Shown piece after piece: positions 27,286 through 36,356 of a DNA stretch of 64,000 nucleotides (its first letter is position 1; each line of letters begins with the position of its first letter). Source of the stretch: Actinomycetota bacterium (lineage in GTDB: Bacteria > Actinomycetota > Thermoleophilia > Gaiellales > Gaiellaceae); contig PKYN01000006.1 in assembly GCA_003132665.1 (NCBI GenBank), positions 1-64,000 of the forward strand, written 5' to 3'. The translations under genes were made by a program, and so were the position numbers. The notes beneath the pieces were generated by a model. It was not told the DNA's origin. It ran no database searches and saw only the letters and a list, made by a program, of their open reading frames with translations.

Positions 27286-29588
27286 ATGAAAGTTCCCTAC
27301 AGCTGGCTACGTGAGTACGCACCCGTTGAGGTGTCGCCCGAGCAGTTGGCCGAGCGGCTGGCCGTCACGACCGCCGAGGTCGAGCGCGTTTCGTGGCGCG
27401 GCGTCGTCGATAGCGGTGGAAACTTCGATCACTTCCGCGTCGGGCGCGTGCTCGAGGCCGGAAAGCATCCGAACGCCGATCGCCTGCAACTCTGCAAGGT
27501 CGACGTGGGCGAGGGCGAGGCGCGTCAGATCGTCTGCGGCGCCTGGAACTTCGGCGCCGGCGCCACGGTCGCGGTCGGGCTGCCCGGCGCGATCGTTCCG
27601 GGCGGCATGAAGCTGGAGAAGGTCAAGCTCCGAGGCAGCGTCTCGGAAGGAATGATCATGTCCGAGCGCGAGCTCGAGCTGGGCCAGGATCAGTCGGGCA
27701 TCATGCTGCTGCCGGAGGACTGGGAGCCCGGCGCGCTCCTGGCCGACCACTTCGCGCTGGGCGAGGCGATCCTCGAGCTCGACGTGACCGGAAACCGGCC
27801 CGACCTGCTCTCGGTCTATGGTCTGGCGCGCGAGATCGCCGCTCTCTACAAGCTCGAGTTGGCGCCACCACCGGGGAGCGATCCGGAGCAGGTGGCCGAC
27901 GAGCCCGTGCAGGTTGCCGTAGAAGACTTCGTCGGCTGCCCGCGCTACGTCGGGCGCCTCTTCCGCGACGTGAAGATAGGCCACTCGCCGCCCTGGCTGA
28001 AGGCGCGCCTGAGCGGCGCCGGCATGCGCCCCATCTCGAACGTGGTAGACGTCACCAACTACGTCATGCTGGCGCTCGGAAACCCTCTCCACGCCTTCGA
28101 CCTGGAGCGCCTGGCAGGCGGCAGGCTGATCGTCCGCCGCGCGCGCCCCGCTGAAGAGATGCGCACCCTGGACGGCGTCGAGCGCAAGCTCGATCCACGC
28201 GATCTGGTCATCGCCGACGCCGCGAAGCCGATGGCGATCGCCGGGATTATGGGCGGCGAGGAGAGCGAGGTCGCCGACACGTCGAGCTCGATCTTACTCG
28301 AGTCGGCCAACTTCGAGCCGATCGGCATCCTCGACAGCTCGGAACGACTGAAGCTGAGAACCGAAGGCTCGAACCGCTGGGAGAAGGGCGTCGATCCCTA
28401 TCTGGCCGGGCAAGCCGCCGAGCTGGCGACCGAGCTGATCGTTCAACTCGCGGATGCGCGCTGGGTCGGTCACACGGACATTCAGGGCGAGCTGCCCGCG
28501 CGTCCGGTCGTGCGCTTCCGGCCCGAGCGTGCCGACGAGCTGATCGGAATCTCGATTCCCGCCGACGGAGCAGCGCGGCTTGCTCGAGCGCTTCGGCTTC
28601 GACGTGGCGAAGGACTGGACGGTAACCGTCCCGACCTTCCGCGCCCGCGACGTGACACGCGAGATCGACCTGGTTGAGGAGATAGCCCGCGTCCACCTGG
28701 ACGAGGTTCCGTTCTCGCTTGCCGGCGCGCCGCGCGATGTGGGGGCGCCTAACCCGCGAGCAGCGACTGCGCCGCCGCATCGAGGACGCGCTTTGCGGGA
28801 TGGGCTTCGTCGAGGCCTACACTTACTCGCTCGTCGACAGCGATCCCGACCCGCGGGCGATCCGCCTACCCGATCCGCTCACCGCCGAGCACGCCCTTCT
28901 GCGCACGACCATCCTCGGCGGGCTGATCCGCTCGCTCGAGCGCAACCTCGACGCCGGAAACGAGCAGCCGGCCCTGTTCGAGATCGCGCACGTCTATCTA
29001 CCGGGCGATCAGGAGTTGCCCGACGAACCGGTTCGAATCGCCGGCCTGAGCTGGGGCGGCTTCGCGCGCGCCAAGGGCGCTGTCGAGACGCTCTACCGGG
29101 TTCTGGGCGCGCCCGAGCCGAGCTTCGAATCGACCGGACAACTGCCCTTCCTGCATCCGCATAAGGTCGCGCGGGTCGGCGAAAACGGCTGGGTCGGTGA
29201 GCTTCATCCCGAGCTTGCCGAGGGGGAGTGGGGGGCCTTTGAGCTCGACCTGGCGAGCTTGGCCGAGGTCGCCCGGGACGTCGTCGTGTATGCGGACGTC
29301 ATCTCCTTCCCGGCGGTAAAGCAGGATCTTTCCTTTGTCGTGGCCGAAGAGGTGCCCGCCGGCGAGATGATCGCCGCGGCGCGCGAGGCGGCCGGGGCTG
29401 ACTTGCGCGGGATGGAAGTAGGCGACGTTTATCGGGGCTCTCAGCTCGAAGAAGGCCAGAAGTCGATCACCTTCGCGGTCGCCTTCCAGTCGTCGGAGCG
29501 GACGCTCTCGGATGCCGAAGCGACCTCGCTGCGAGAGAAGGTCGTGCACGCTGTGGCGGAACGCTTCGGCGCGACGCTGCGCAGCTAG
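27286..29588 (+). CDS. pheT: Phenylalanyl-tRNA synthetase beta subunit, interrupted by two single-base frame breaks
   Basis: Reconstructed product of about 766 residues. Frame 1 (27286-28566) encodes the OB-fold tRNA-binding domain (PNADRLQLCKVDVGEG) and the B3/B4 region (LEDV-type NRPDLLSVYGLAREIA, ISNVVDVTNYVMLALGNPLHAFD). An extra G at 28567/28568 moves reading to a second frame (LLERFGFDV ... LVEEIARVHLDEVPFS). An extra T at 28719/28720 moves it to a third (PARRAMWGRLTREQ onward) that runs to TAG 29588 and includes the C-terminal anticodon-binding-like domain. All segments join perfectly on removing one base at each point. As PheT is essential, sequencing error is likelier than real loss. 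Confidence 0.9.
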
Positions 29589-29595
29589 CGTTTTT
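29574..29595 (+). terminator. Possible intrinsic terminator at the pheT stop
   Basis: A short stem ACGCT(29574-29578)/AGCGT(29587-29591) is directly followed by four more T (29592-29595). It overlaps the stop codon of pheT. The stem is only 5 bp, so the call is weak. Confidence 0.4.
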
Positions 29596-29638
29596 GGCTT
29601 ACAGACAGGGGTCGCGCCTACTTCTCAGCGTGATACCT

Positions 29639-29650
29639 GCAAACGTTTGC
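29639..29650. promoter_or_regulatory. Palindromic operator 1 upstream of GH6 gene
   Basis: Perfect 12-base palindrome GCAAACGTTTGC, LacI-family-like (central CG, A/T-rich arms). An identical copy lies 57 bases downstream. Confidence 0.7.
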
Positions 29651-29695
29651 CGAACCCGCTTGACTCTAAGAGCCAAGAATGAGACGCTGGACGCC

Positions 29696-29707
29696 GCAAA
29701 CGTTTGC
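29696..29707. promoter_or_regulatory. Palindromic operator 2 upstream of GH6 gene
   Basis: Second exact copy of GCAAACGTTTGC. A TTGACT at 29660-29665 between the two copies could be a -35 element, but no matching -10 was found. The regulator is not in the window. Confidence 0.7.
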
Positions 29708-29728
29708 TGACGTTCTAGGGGAAGTCTG

Positions 29729-29740
29729 GCAAACGCTGGT
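29729..29740. promoter_or_regulatory. Degenerate third operator-like site
   Basis: GCAAACGCTGGT keeps the left half (GCAAACG) of the palindrome but not the right. It lies 28 bases before the GH6 start codon. Confidence 0.4.
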
Positions 29741-29767
29741 TGGAATGGGATGAAAGGGGATTTTCGT

Positions 29768-31027
29768 ATGCACAAGACACGACGTACGACCCTGCTCGTT
29801 GGCCTCGTCGCACTGGCATTGGGATTGCTGCCGGTTCTGGCCGGAGCGGGAGCGTGTAACTCGAAGAGCACCTTCTACGTGCCGAAGGCCGACACGGGTG
29901 CCACACAGCAAATAGTGAGCCTGATCAGGCATCACGACTTCAAGAACGCCGCTTTGCTCCAGAAGATGGTCGGCAAGGGCCATGCCGTGTGGTTCACGAG
30001 TGGGACCGCGGCCGAGGTGCAAAAAGCAGTGAAGAAGACGATGCGCCAGGCACACGCCAGGCACGCGGTGCCGGTTCTCGTCGCCTATGACATTCCCGGT
30101 CGCGACTGCCAGCAGTACTCGGCTGGTGGCGCTCTCGATGCCGCCAGTTACGCGGCCTGGATCGATGGGTTCGCCAAGGGGATCGGCTCCGACAAGGCCA
30201 TCGTCATTCTCGAGCCCGACGGGCTCGGTTTGCTGCCGTCGAACTGCGGCGGCCCGAAGGTTGGATATCCGTTCAGCGACGCCGATCGCTACCTGGAGTT
30301 GAACGGTGCAGTTGACAGGCTCGGGCTGCAGCCGAACGTCAGCGTCTATCTGGACGCCACGCACAACGGCTGGCTGAACGTCGGCGACGCCTCGCAGCGG
30401 CTCGTGAACGCCGGTGTGAACCGCGCCGCGGGCTTCTTCTTGAACGTCTCCAACTACCAGTTCACGAGCAACCTCGTCCAGTATGGGACATGGGTCTCCA
30501 AGTGCATCGCCACGGGCAGCTATGCCGGCTGTCCCAACCAGTACTGGAACGGCGGCGATAACGGAACCATGATCGCCAGCCTGCTCGGCGCATGGACGGG
30601 CGTGGCACTGAGCCCGTACGGCGTGTGGAGCGATACGGCAACGGATCCGGCTCTCAACACGTCCGGATACAGCGGTCGCTTTGGAGGCGTGGTGCCGACA
30701 ACCCACTTCGTCATCGACACCAGCCGGAACGGACTGGGGCCGTGGGACTACAGCGGCAAGTACCCGGATGCGGGCACCGCTCAGGACTGGTGCAACCCGC
30801 CAGGCCGTGGCGTCGGCATCGCGCCGACCACGAATACCGGTAACGCTCTGGTCGACGCCTACCTCTGGGTGAAGGTGCCCGGCGAGTCGGACGGATCGTG
30901 CAATCGCAGCGTCGCCGGCTCGACGACCGACCCCGAATGGGGCGGCATAGTCGATCCAGCGGCGGGGGCATGGTTCCCGCAGCAGGCGCTGCAACTGGCG
31001 CAGCTGGCGAATCCGGCTCTGCACTAA
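29768..31027 (+). CDS. Secreted glycoside hydrolase family 6 (cellulase-type)
   Basis: A 419-residue protein. Signal peptide (TLLVGLVALALGLLPVLAGAGA), then one GH6 domain. Signature 1 is VLVAYDIPGRDCQQYSAGG, containing the Asp-Cys pair; signature 2 is IVILEPDGLG with the catalytic-region Asp; YLDATHNGWLNVG and HFVIDTSRNGLGPW complete the active-site loops. Cellulose or related beta-1,4-glucan is the usual substrate; endo or exo mode cannot be judged. No carbohydrate-binding module is attached. ATG 29768 has AAGGGGA at good spacing; ATG 29750 precedes that site. Regulated probably through the GCAAACGTTTGC palindromes upstream. Confidence 0.92.
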   Translation: MHKTRRTTLLVGLVALALGLLPVLAGAGACNSKSTFYVPKADTGATQQIVSLIRHHDFKNAALLQKMVGKGHAVWFTSGTAAEVQKAVKKTMRQAHARHAVPVLVAYDIPGRDCQQYSAGGALDAASYAAWIDGFAKGIGSDKAIVILEPDGLGLLPSNCGGPKVGYPFSDADRYLELNGAVDRLGLQPNVSVYLDATHNGWLNVGDASQRLVNAGVNRAAGFFLNVSNYQFTSNLVQYGTWVSKCIATGSYAGCPNQYWNGGDNGTMIASLLGAWTGVALSPYGVWSDTATDPALNTSGYSGRFGGVVPTTHFVIDTSRNGLGPWDYSGKYPDAGTAQDWCNPPGRGVGIAPTTNTGNALVDAYLWVKVPGESDGSCNRSVAGSTTDPEWGGIVDPAAGAWFPQQALQLAQLANPALH

Positions 31028-31038
31028 GAGGGGGATCG

Positions 31039-31074
31039 GATTGCGCGGCGGGAGCTCGCTCTCGCCGCGCAATC
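31039..31074 (+). terminator. Strong hairpin terminator after GH6 gene
   Basis: A stem of up to 16 bp (GATTGCGCGGCG extended by GGAG) with a CTCG loop, starting 12 bases after the GH6 stop. It contains one G-T pair and lacks a long T-tract. Confidence 0.8.
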
Positions 31075-31140
31075 TCCTTCGCTCGCGGACGGGCCGGCGA
31101 TTCCCCCAGCCGTGCGGCCGGCGCTAGTCTCTTTCGAAGG

Positions 31141-32046
31141 ATGGATGAACTGACCGTCGCATTGCTGCAGCTTCGCAGTCCGGGCGCCGATCCCGATCTC
31201 GCTCTGAGCGAGGGAGAGAAGGCCTGCCGGGAGGCGGCGCGACTTGGTGCCGATCTAACGCTGTTCCCCGAGATGTGGCAGATCGGTTACGCGTCGTGGG
31301 ACGATCGCGAGGATGCCCGCAGAGCCTACGCGGCGCTCGCGACCGAGACCGACGGTCCGTTCGTCAGTCACTTCAGCGAGCTTGCCCGGGAGTTGGAGAT
31401 GGCGATCGTCATCACCTATCTCCAGCGCGGGCGCGGAGAGCCGCGCAACGCGGCGACCGTGATCGACCGGCAGGGGCGGAAAGTGCTCACCTACGCGAAG
31501 GTGCACACCTGCGACTTCGACATCGAGGCGTTGCTCGAACCCGGCTCGGACTTCCCCGTCGCCGATCTCGAGCTGAAGGACGGGACGGTGCGCGTCGGGC
31601 TGATGATCTGCTACGACCGCGAGTTCCCGGAATCCGCGCGCGTGTTGATGCTGGGCGGCGCGGAGATCATCCTCACCCCAAATGCCTGCCCGCTCGACGA
31701 TGATCGGATAGGTCAGTTTCGCGCTCGCGCCTTCGAGAACATGGTCGGCGTCGCGATGGCCAACTACGCGACCCCCGATCCTCTCTCGCCCGGGCGCGAC
31801 GCCTGCAACGGACGCTCGGTGGCGTTCAGCGGCATCTGTTACGGCATTCACGGCCACATCGAGCACAAGCTCGTCGAAGCCGGAGAGGAGGAGGGCGTCG
31901 TACTCGCGACGTTTGACCTCGCCGCTCTCCGCGGCTATCGCAGGCACCAGACCTGGGCCGATGCGTACCGCAAGACGAGCACGTACAAAGCGCTCGTCGC
32001 CGATACCCCGGCCCCGATCTTCAAGCGGCCCGACTCTCGCCGCTAG
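31141..32046 (+). CDS. Nitrilase-superfamily carbon-nitrogen hydrolase
   Basis: A 301-residue protein with the catalytic triad of the superfamily: Glu44 (LFPE44MW), Lys120 (YAK120VHTCDF) and Cys157 (MIC157YDREFPE). It is a soluble single-domain amidase of the N-carbamoylputrescine/omega-amidase-like group; the substrate cannot be assigned. It is monocistronic between the GH6 terminator and two small genes on the opposite strand. Confidence 0.9.
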   Translation: MDELTVALLQLRSPGADPDLALSEGEKACREAARLGADLTLFPEMWQIGYASWDDREDARRAYAALATETDGPFVSHFSELARELEMAIVITYLQRGRGEPRNAATVIDRQGRKVLTYAKVHTCDFDIEALLEPGSDFPVADLELKDGTVRVGLMICYDREFPESARVLMLGGAEIILTPNACPLDDDRIGQFRARAFENMVGVAMANYATPDPLSPGRDACNGRSVAFSGICYGIHGHIEHKLVEAGEEEGVVLATFDLAALRGYRRHQTWADAYRKTSTYKALVADTPAPIFKRPDSRR

Positions 32047-32354
32047 CGCAGCCCGAAGCGACGCAGAAACTCGGAGAGAGAGACGCTCGGCGCGAGCGGC
32101 CGTTTCTTCTCGGGCGGAATCGCCTCGAGCTCCTCGGAGGTCAATTTCAGCGTGACCCGCCCGGAGACGATCTCGGACAGGTACTCACTCGGTATGTAGC
32201 GAGGCGGAGCCGAGTTCGCGCGAACGACGATGCCGTTGAAGATGTCCTTGGTGGGCTCGCCGCGAACGGCTCCGATGCGCCCAACCACGGCTCCGTCCGA
32301 GGAGAGAGCCTGCCAGCCGCGCCGGATCGGCAGCCAGGAGACGGGCTCGCTCAC
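32043..32354 (-). CDS. Small PRC-barrel-like protein
   Basis: A 103-residue protein. WLPIRRGWQALSSDGAVVGRIGAVRGE ... FNGIVVRANSAPPRYIPSEYLSEI has the strand pattern of PRC-barrel/DUF2171-type domains (a quality-of-surface beta barrel). A 4-base GTGA overlap with the upstream gene indicates coupling. The function is unknown. Confidence 0.65.
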   Translation of the reverse strand: MSEPVSWLPIRRGWQALSSDGAVVGRIGAVRGEPTKDIFNGIVVRANSAPPRYIPSEYLSEIVSGRVTLKLTSEELEAIPPEKKRPLAPSVSLSEFLRRFGLR

Positions 32355-32740
32355 AGCGAACGACCTCGGAGTCGCCAGATTGGCCCCTGCGTCTCGAACG
32401 GACGCCTCTGGGAGAGTAGGTCGAGCACGCGCAGGCGCCCCTCAACCTGACGCTCGTCGAGCAGCTCGAGGCAATGCCGGGCCATCGGAGCTGCGGCTCC
32501 GTAGCCAAAACGGTGTCCGACTCGGAAGCGGAAGGCGGTTCTGCCGTCGCAGCGCTCGGGATTGAGCGGCGAGACGAGCAGCAGGGCGGGATGATAGGAC
32601 TCGTCACCGAGGAGCTCGACCTCGACGAGCAGGTCGCTCCAGTCCTCGCTCAAGCCCTCGAGTAGCTCGTCCCAGGCCTCAACCAGTGTTTGCCCGGCTT
32701 CGCGCTCGGAAAGACCGTTAGCTGCTGAATTCTGTTCCAT
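32351..32740 (-). CDS. Hypothetical protein
   Basis: A 129-residue soluble protein. The acidic N-terminal half (AWDELLEGLSEDWSDLLVEVELLGDE) and basic C-terminus show no family I recognise. It is the first gene of a two-gene unit with the PRC-barrel-like gene (GTGA overlap), divergent from the dehydrogenase operon. The 59-base gap holds both promoters. Confidence 0.6.
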   Translation of the reverse strand: MEQNSAANGLSEREAGQTLVEAWDELLEGLSEDWSDLLVEVELLGDESYHPALLLVSPLNPERCDGRTAFRFRVGHRFGYGAAAPMARHCLELLDERQVEGRLRVLDLLSQRRPFETQGPIWRLRGRSL

Positions 32741-32799
32741 TCCTCACTACTTCCCGTAGACGCGCAGATGCTCACGCCCAGGATATCCAGTACGAAAGC

Positions 32800-33771
32800 A
32801 TGACAGAGCTCGATTTCATGACCTCGCCTCAGAGCGGCGAGCTCGGTCGCTTCCTCCAGCAGATGCTCTTGATCAGGTATTTCGAGCAGCAGGTCGAAGA
32901 GCGCTACCGGGACGCCGAGATCCCCGGCTTCGTTCACGTCGCGATCGGCCAGGAGGCCGTGGCAGTCGGCGCCTGCGCCGCGCTCGCGCCCGGCGACGTG
33001 ATCACCTCGACGCATCGCTCCCATGCGCATACGCTTGCCAAGGGCACGCCGGCTCGGGCGGTCATGGCCGAGCTCTACGGCAAGGTCGAGGGCTGCTCGC
33101 GTGGGCGCGGCGGCTCGATGCACCTGTACGACGTCGAGCGCGGGAACCTCGGCTCGAGCGCGGTCGTGGGCGGCGCGCTCGGTATCGCCACCGGTGCCGC
33201 GCTTGCGTTCTCGCTGCGTTCCGAGCCCCGCGTCGCGCTCGCCTTCTTCGGCGACGGCGCCACCGCCTCGGGACTCTTTCACGAGTCGATGAACCTGGCT
33301 CAGCTCTGGAGGCTGCCCGTTGTCTTCCTCTGCGAGAACAATCGCTGGGCCGAGTCGACGCCGCTCGCTCAGCACTCGCCGATCGCCGATCTCACCCAAC
33401 GGGCGCAGGCCTTCGGGATGACCGCGCTCGAGGTGGACGGGCAGGACGTGGAAGCGGTCTATCGCGCCACCGCCGAGGCGCTCGCTCATGCGCGCTCGGC
33501 CGCGGGCCCGGTCTTCGTGCTGGCCGAGACCTACCGGCTCGCCCCGCACAACGTCGGCGATCAGCAGGAGTATCGCGACAAGGAAGAGTACGAGCTGACT
33601 CGCTCGACCCAGGACCCGATCGCGAAGCTGCGCGAGCGGCTCGCTCTATCGGACGAGCGCTTCGCTGAGCTGGAGCGCGAGGCCGAGGCCGCGGTCGCCG
33701 ACGCCGTCGAGTTTGCTCGTCACGGCACCGACCCCGATCCGCAGACGCTGCTCGAGGACGTATATGCCTGA
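32800..33771 (+). CDS. Thiamine-diphosphate dehydrogenase E1 component, alpha subunit
   Basis: A 323-residue protein. The TPP motif is FFGDGATASGLFHESMNLAQLWRLPVVFLCENN (residues ~150-182), and the THRSHAH stretch and GRGGSMH are typical of pyruvate/acetoin/branched-chain E1 alpha. It decarboxylates a 2-oxoacid with E1 beta. The substrate is not certain: AcoA-like features such as GCSRGRGGSMHLYD fit acetoin or pyruvate. It overlaps the E1 beta gene by 8 bases. Confidence 0.92.
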   Translation: MTELDFMTSPQSGELGRFLQQMLLIRYFEQQVEERYRDAEIPGFVHVAIGQEAVAVGACAALAPGDVITSTHRSHAHTLAKGTPARAVMAELYGKVEGCSRGRGGSMHLYDVERGNLGSSAVVGGALGIATGAALAFSLRSEPRVALAFFGDGATASGLFHESMNLAQLWRLPVVFLCENNRWAESTPLAQHSPIADLTQRAQAFGMTALEVDGQDVEAVYRATAEALAHARSAAGPVFVLAETYRLAPHNVGDQQEYRDKEEYELTRSTQDPIAKLRERLALSDERFAELEREAEAAVADAVEFARHGTDPDPQTLLEDVYA

Positions 33772-34756
33772 GACTAAAACCCGGTTCAGTTATCGCGAGG
33801 CCGTACGCGACGCCATGTCGCAGGCGATGAGGCGCGACCCCGACGTCTTCGTCATGGGCCAGGACATCGCCGAGCACGGCGGCTCGCAGAAGGTCACGCT
33901 CGGCATGCTCGAGGAGTTCGGGCCCGACCGGGTGCGAAACGCGCCGATCTCGGAGATGGCCTTGACCGGCGCGGGAATCGGCGCGGCGATGCTGGGCATG
34001 CGCCCGATCGTCGAGATCATGTACGAGGACTTCCTCACGCTGGCGATGGAGCAACTCGTCAACCACGCCGCCAAGGAGCGCTACATGTCCGGCGGACAGC
34101 TGAAGGTTCCGCTGACCGTGCGCACCCAGGGTGGCGCCGGCTGGTCGTCCGCGGCTCAGCACGGGCAGCAAACCGAGGGCTGGTTCGTCGGCGTACCCGG
34201 GCTGAAGGTGGTCTATCCATCGACGCCGCGCGATGCGCGCGGGCTGCTCTGGTCGTCGATCTACGACGACAACTGCGTCGTCTTCTTCGAGCACGTCCAG
34301 CTTTACAACCAGCGCGAAGAGCTGCCCGAGGAACTGGAGCCGATTCCGCTCGGCAAAGCGCGGATCGCCAGAGCGGGCGAGGACGTGACCGTGGTCGCAA
34401 CCGGGCCGCTCGTGCCCGAGGCGCTGGCGGCGGCCGAGCAAGCCGAACAGGACGGAATCTCGGTCGAGGTCGTCGATCCGCGCACCTTGCAGCCGCTCGA
34501 CGAGGAGGCGATACTCGAATCGGTGCGAAAGACGAGTCGCTGCGTGGTTGCACACGAAGCGGTACGGAGGATGGGATTCGGAGCGGAGGTGGCGGCGCTG
34601 GTGCAGGAGAAGGCGTTCGATTGGCTCGATGCTCCGGTCGAGAGGGTCGGCGCCTGCTTTTCTCCGCTTCCCTTCGCGCCCTCGCTCGAGCGTGCCTGCA
34701 TACCGCGCCGCGAGCAAGTGTACGCCGCGATCAAGCGCACGGTTGGGAGCGAGTGA
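33764..34756 (+). CDS. Thiamine-diphosphate dehydrogenase E1 component, beta subunit
   Basis: A 330-residue transketolase-like pyrimidine-binding subunit: FSYREAVRDAMSQAMRRDPDVFVMGQDIAEHGG, then RVRNAPISEMALTGAGIGAAMLGMRPIVEIMYEDF and GGQLKVPLTVRTQGGAG. The C-terminal domain has VVDPRTLQPLDEEAI. Pairs with E1 alpha. Its stop overlaps the GTG start of E2 (GTGA, 34753-34756). Confidence 0.93.
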   Translation: MPETKTRFSYREAVRDAMSQAMRRDPDVFVMGQDIAEHGGSQKVTLGMLEEFGPDRVRNAPISEMALTGAGIGAAMLGMRPIVEIMYEDFLTLAMEQLVNHAAKERYMSGGQLKVPLTVRTQGGAGWSSAAQHGQQTEGWFVGVPGLKVVYPSTPRDARGLLWSSIYDDNCVVFFEHVQLYNQREELPEELEPIPLGKARIARAGEDVTVVATGPLVPEALAAAEQAEQDGISVEVVDPRTLQPLDEEAILESVRKTSRCVVAHEAVRRMGFGAEVAALVQEKAFDWLDAPVERVGACFSPLPFAPSLERACIPRREQVYAAIKRTVGSE

Positions 34757-35997
34757 CCGTGCCCAGCGAGATCAAGCTGCCGCGCCTGGGCCAGGGAATG
34801 GAATCCGGCGTGGTCACGAAATGGCTGAAGAGCGAGGGTCAGGCGGTCGCGAAGGGCGAGCCTCTCTACGAGCTCGACACCGACAAGGTCACCCAGGAGG
34901 TCGAGTCGCCGCTTTCGGGCGTGCTGCTCAGGATCGTTCTGGCCGAGGGAGAGGCTCCGGTAGGAACGACGATCGCCTACGTCGGCGAGGAGGGCGAGCA
35001 GGTGCCCGAGGCCGCCGCCCGAACGACGCCTGTCAAACCTGAGCCCGAGCCAGAACCCGAGCCCGAGACCAAACCGGAGCCTGCCTTCGAGCCCGTCGCG
35101 CTCCGACCCGCGGCGTCGCTCGACGGCGCCGAGCCGGACGGGCGAACGAAGGCCTCTCCGCTTGCGCGCCGGCTGGCGCGCGAGCGCGGTCTCGATTTGG
35201 CGAGAATGGCGGGCAGCGGCCCCGAGGGAAGGATCGTCGCCGAGGACGTAAAGCGCGCCGTGTCCGCAATGGCTGCTCCTTCGGCTTCTGCGGTCGGCGC
35301 CGCCGGGGCGCCGGGGCAGGTCGAGCGAATCCCGCTGACGAATGTTCGCCGCACAATCGCGCGCCGTCTCACCGAGGCCTGGCAGGCGCCGGCTTTCCAG
35401 CTCACCAGCTCGGCCGACATGAGCGAGGTGCTGGAGATGCGAGCGCGCCTGCGCGAGCGGGCTCAGCCCGGTGAGCGACCCGCGAGTGTCGCCGACTTCC
35501 TGACCAGGGCCTGCGCACAAGCTCTCATTCGCTACCCGGGCGTAAACGCGCTCTGGCTGGCGAATGCGATCGAGATCCATCACTCCGTGGACATCGGAAT
35601 CGCCACGGCGACCGATCGCGGGCTGATCGTGCCCGTGTTGCGCGGCTGTGAGCGTAGGAGCCTGTCCGAACTAGCCGAGGCCCGTAGAGACCTCGTTTCG
35701 CGCACACTCGACGGCACGATCGGTCTGGAGGAGCTCGAAGGAGGCACCTTCACCATCTCCAACCTGGGCACCTTCGACGTCGAACAGTTCGTCGCGGTGC
35801 TAAATCCGCCCCAGGTCGCGATCATCGCCGCCGGCGCGATCGTCGAGCGACCGGTAGCGCGCGCGGGCGAGGTCGCTATCGCACCCGTTCTCACTCTCAC
35901 GCTCACCTGCGATCATCGCGCCGTCGACGGCTCGGTCGCAGCCGAGTTCCTGGCCGCGGCCAAGGGCTTTCTGGAAGAGCCGGGGCTGATGCTCTGA
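34753..35997 (+). CDS. Dihydrolipoamide acyltransferase (E2)
   Basis: A 414-residue protein. One N-terminal lipoyl domain with the lipoylated lysine in DTDK45V. A Pro/Glu linker (KPEPEPEPEPETKPEP) precedes a peripheral E1/E3-binding domain (SPLARRLARERGLDLARMAGSGPEGRIVAEDV, residues ~137-168). The C-terminal catalytic domain has the CDHRAVDG active-site motif near residue 383. GTG 34753 overlaps the E1 beta stop; GTG 34759 is an alternative. It transfers the acyl group from E1 to CoA. Confidence 0.94.
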   Translation: MTVPSEIKLPRLGQGMESGVVTKWLKSEGQAVAKGEPLYELDTDKVTQEVESPLSGVLLRIVLAEGEAPVGTTIAYVGEEGEQVPEAAARTTPVKPEPEPEPEPETKPEPAFEPVALRPAASLDGAEPDGRTKASPLARRLARERGLDLARMAGSGPEGRIVAEDVKRAVSAMAAPSASAVGAAGAPGQVERIPLTNVRRTIARRLTEAWQAPAFQLTSSADMSEVLEMRARLRERAQPGERPASVADFLTRACAQALIRYPGVNALWLANAIEIHHSVDIGIATATDRGLIVPVLRGCERRSLSELAEARRDLVSRTLDGTIGLEELEGGTFTISNLGTFDVEQFVAVLNPPQVAIIAAGAIVERPVARAGEVAIAPVLTLTLTCDHRAVDGSVAAEFLAAAKGFLEEPGLML

Positions 35998-36356
35998 TGC
36001 CGGAGCGAATGCCCGAGAATGGCGTCAAGGTCTGGTACCGGGTGCGCGACCTGGCCGCTGCTCGCCTCTTCTACGTCGATCTGCTCGGGTTCGAGGAGAC
36101 CTACCACGATGCCGAAGGATGCTGGGCACGGCTACGGAACGGATCGATGGAGATAGGTCTGACCGAGGGCGCCCCCGAAGAGGGAGGAGTGGCTGTGATC
36201 GACACCGCCGACGTCAAGGCCGAGGCCGAGCGGTTACGCGCCTCCGGAGTCGAGGTAGGTACCGTGCTCGAGCTACACGGGAAGATCAGGCTGCTCGACG
36301 TCTTCGATCCGGACGGCAACCGCATCCAGCTCGTCGAGTCGCTCGCCGGAGACTAG
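35997..36356 (+). CDS. VOC-family (glyoxalase-like) protein
   Basis: A 119-residue single VOC module pair (KVWYRVRDLAAARLFYVDLLGFEE ... VFDPDGNRIQLVES). The last motif with Glu is the usual metal ligand position. It starts within the E2 stop (TGATG). A role in detoxifying or editing a metabolite near the dehydrogenase is inferred from position only. Its stop shares CTAG with the converging amidotransferase. Confidence 0.85.
   Translation: MPERMPENGVKVWYRVRDLAAARLFYVDLLGFEETYHDAEGCWARLRNGSMEIGLTEGAPEEGGVAVIDTADVKAEAERLRASGVEVGTVLELHGKIRLLDVFDPDGNRIQLVESLAGD

Noticed and set aside
28566-28720. Programmed frameshifting in pheT
   Set aside because: No slippery heptamer or downstream structure at either point, two events would be needed and both are single extra bases in short runs; sequencing error is simpler.
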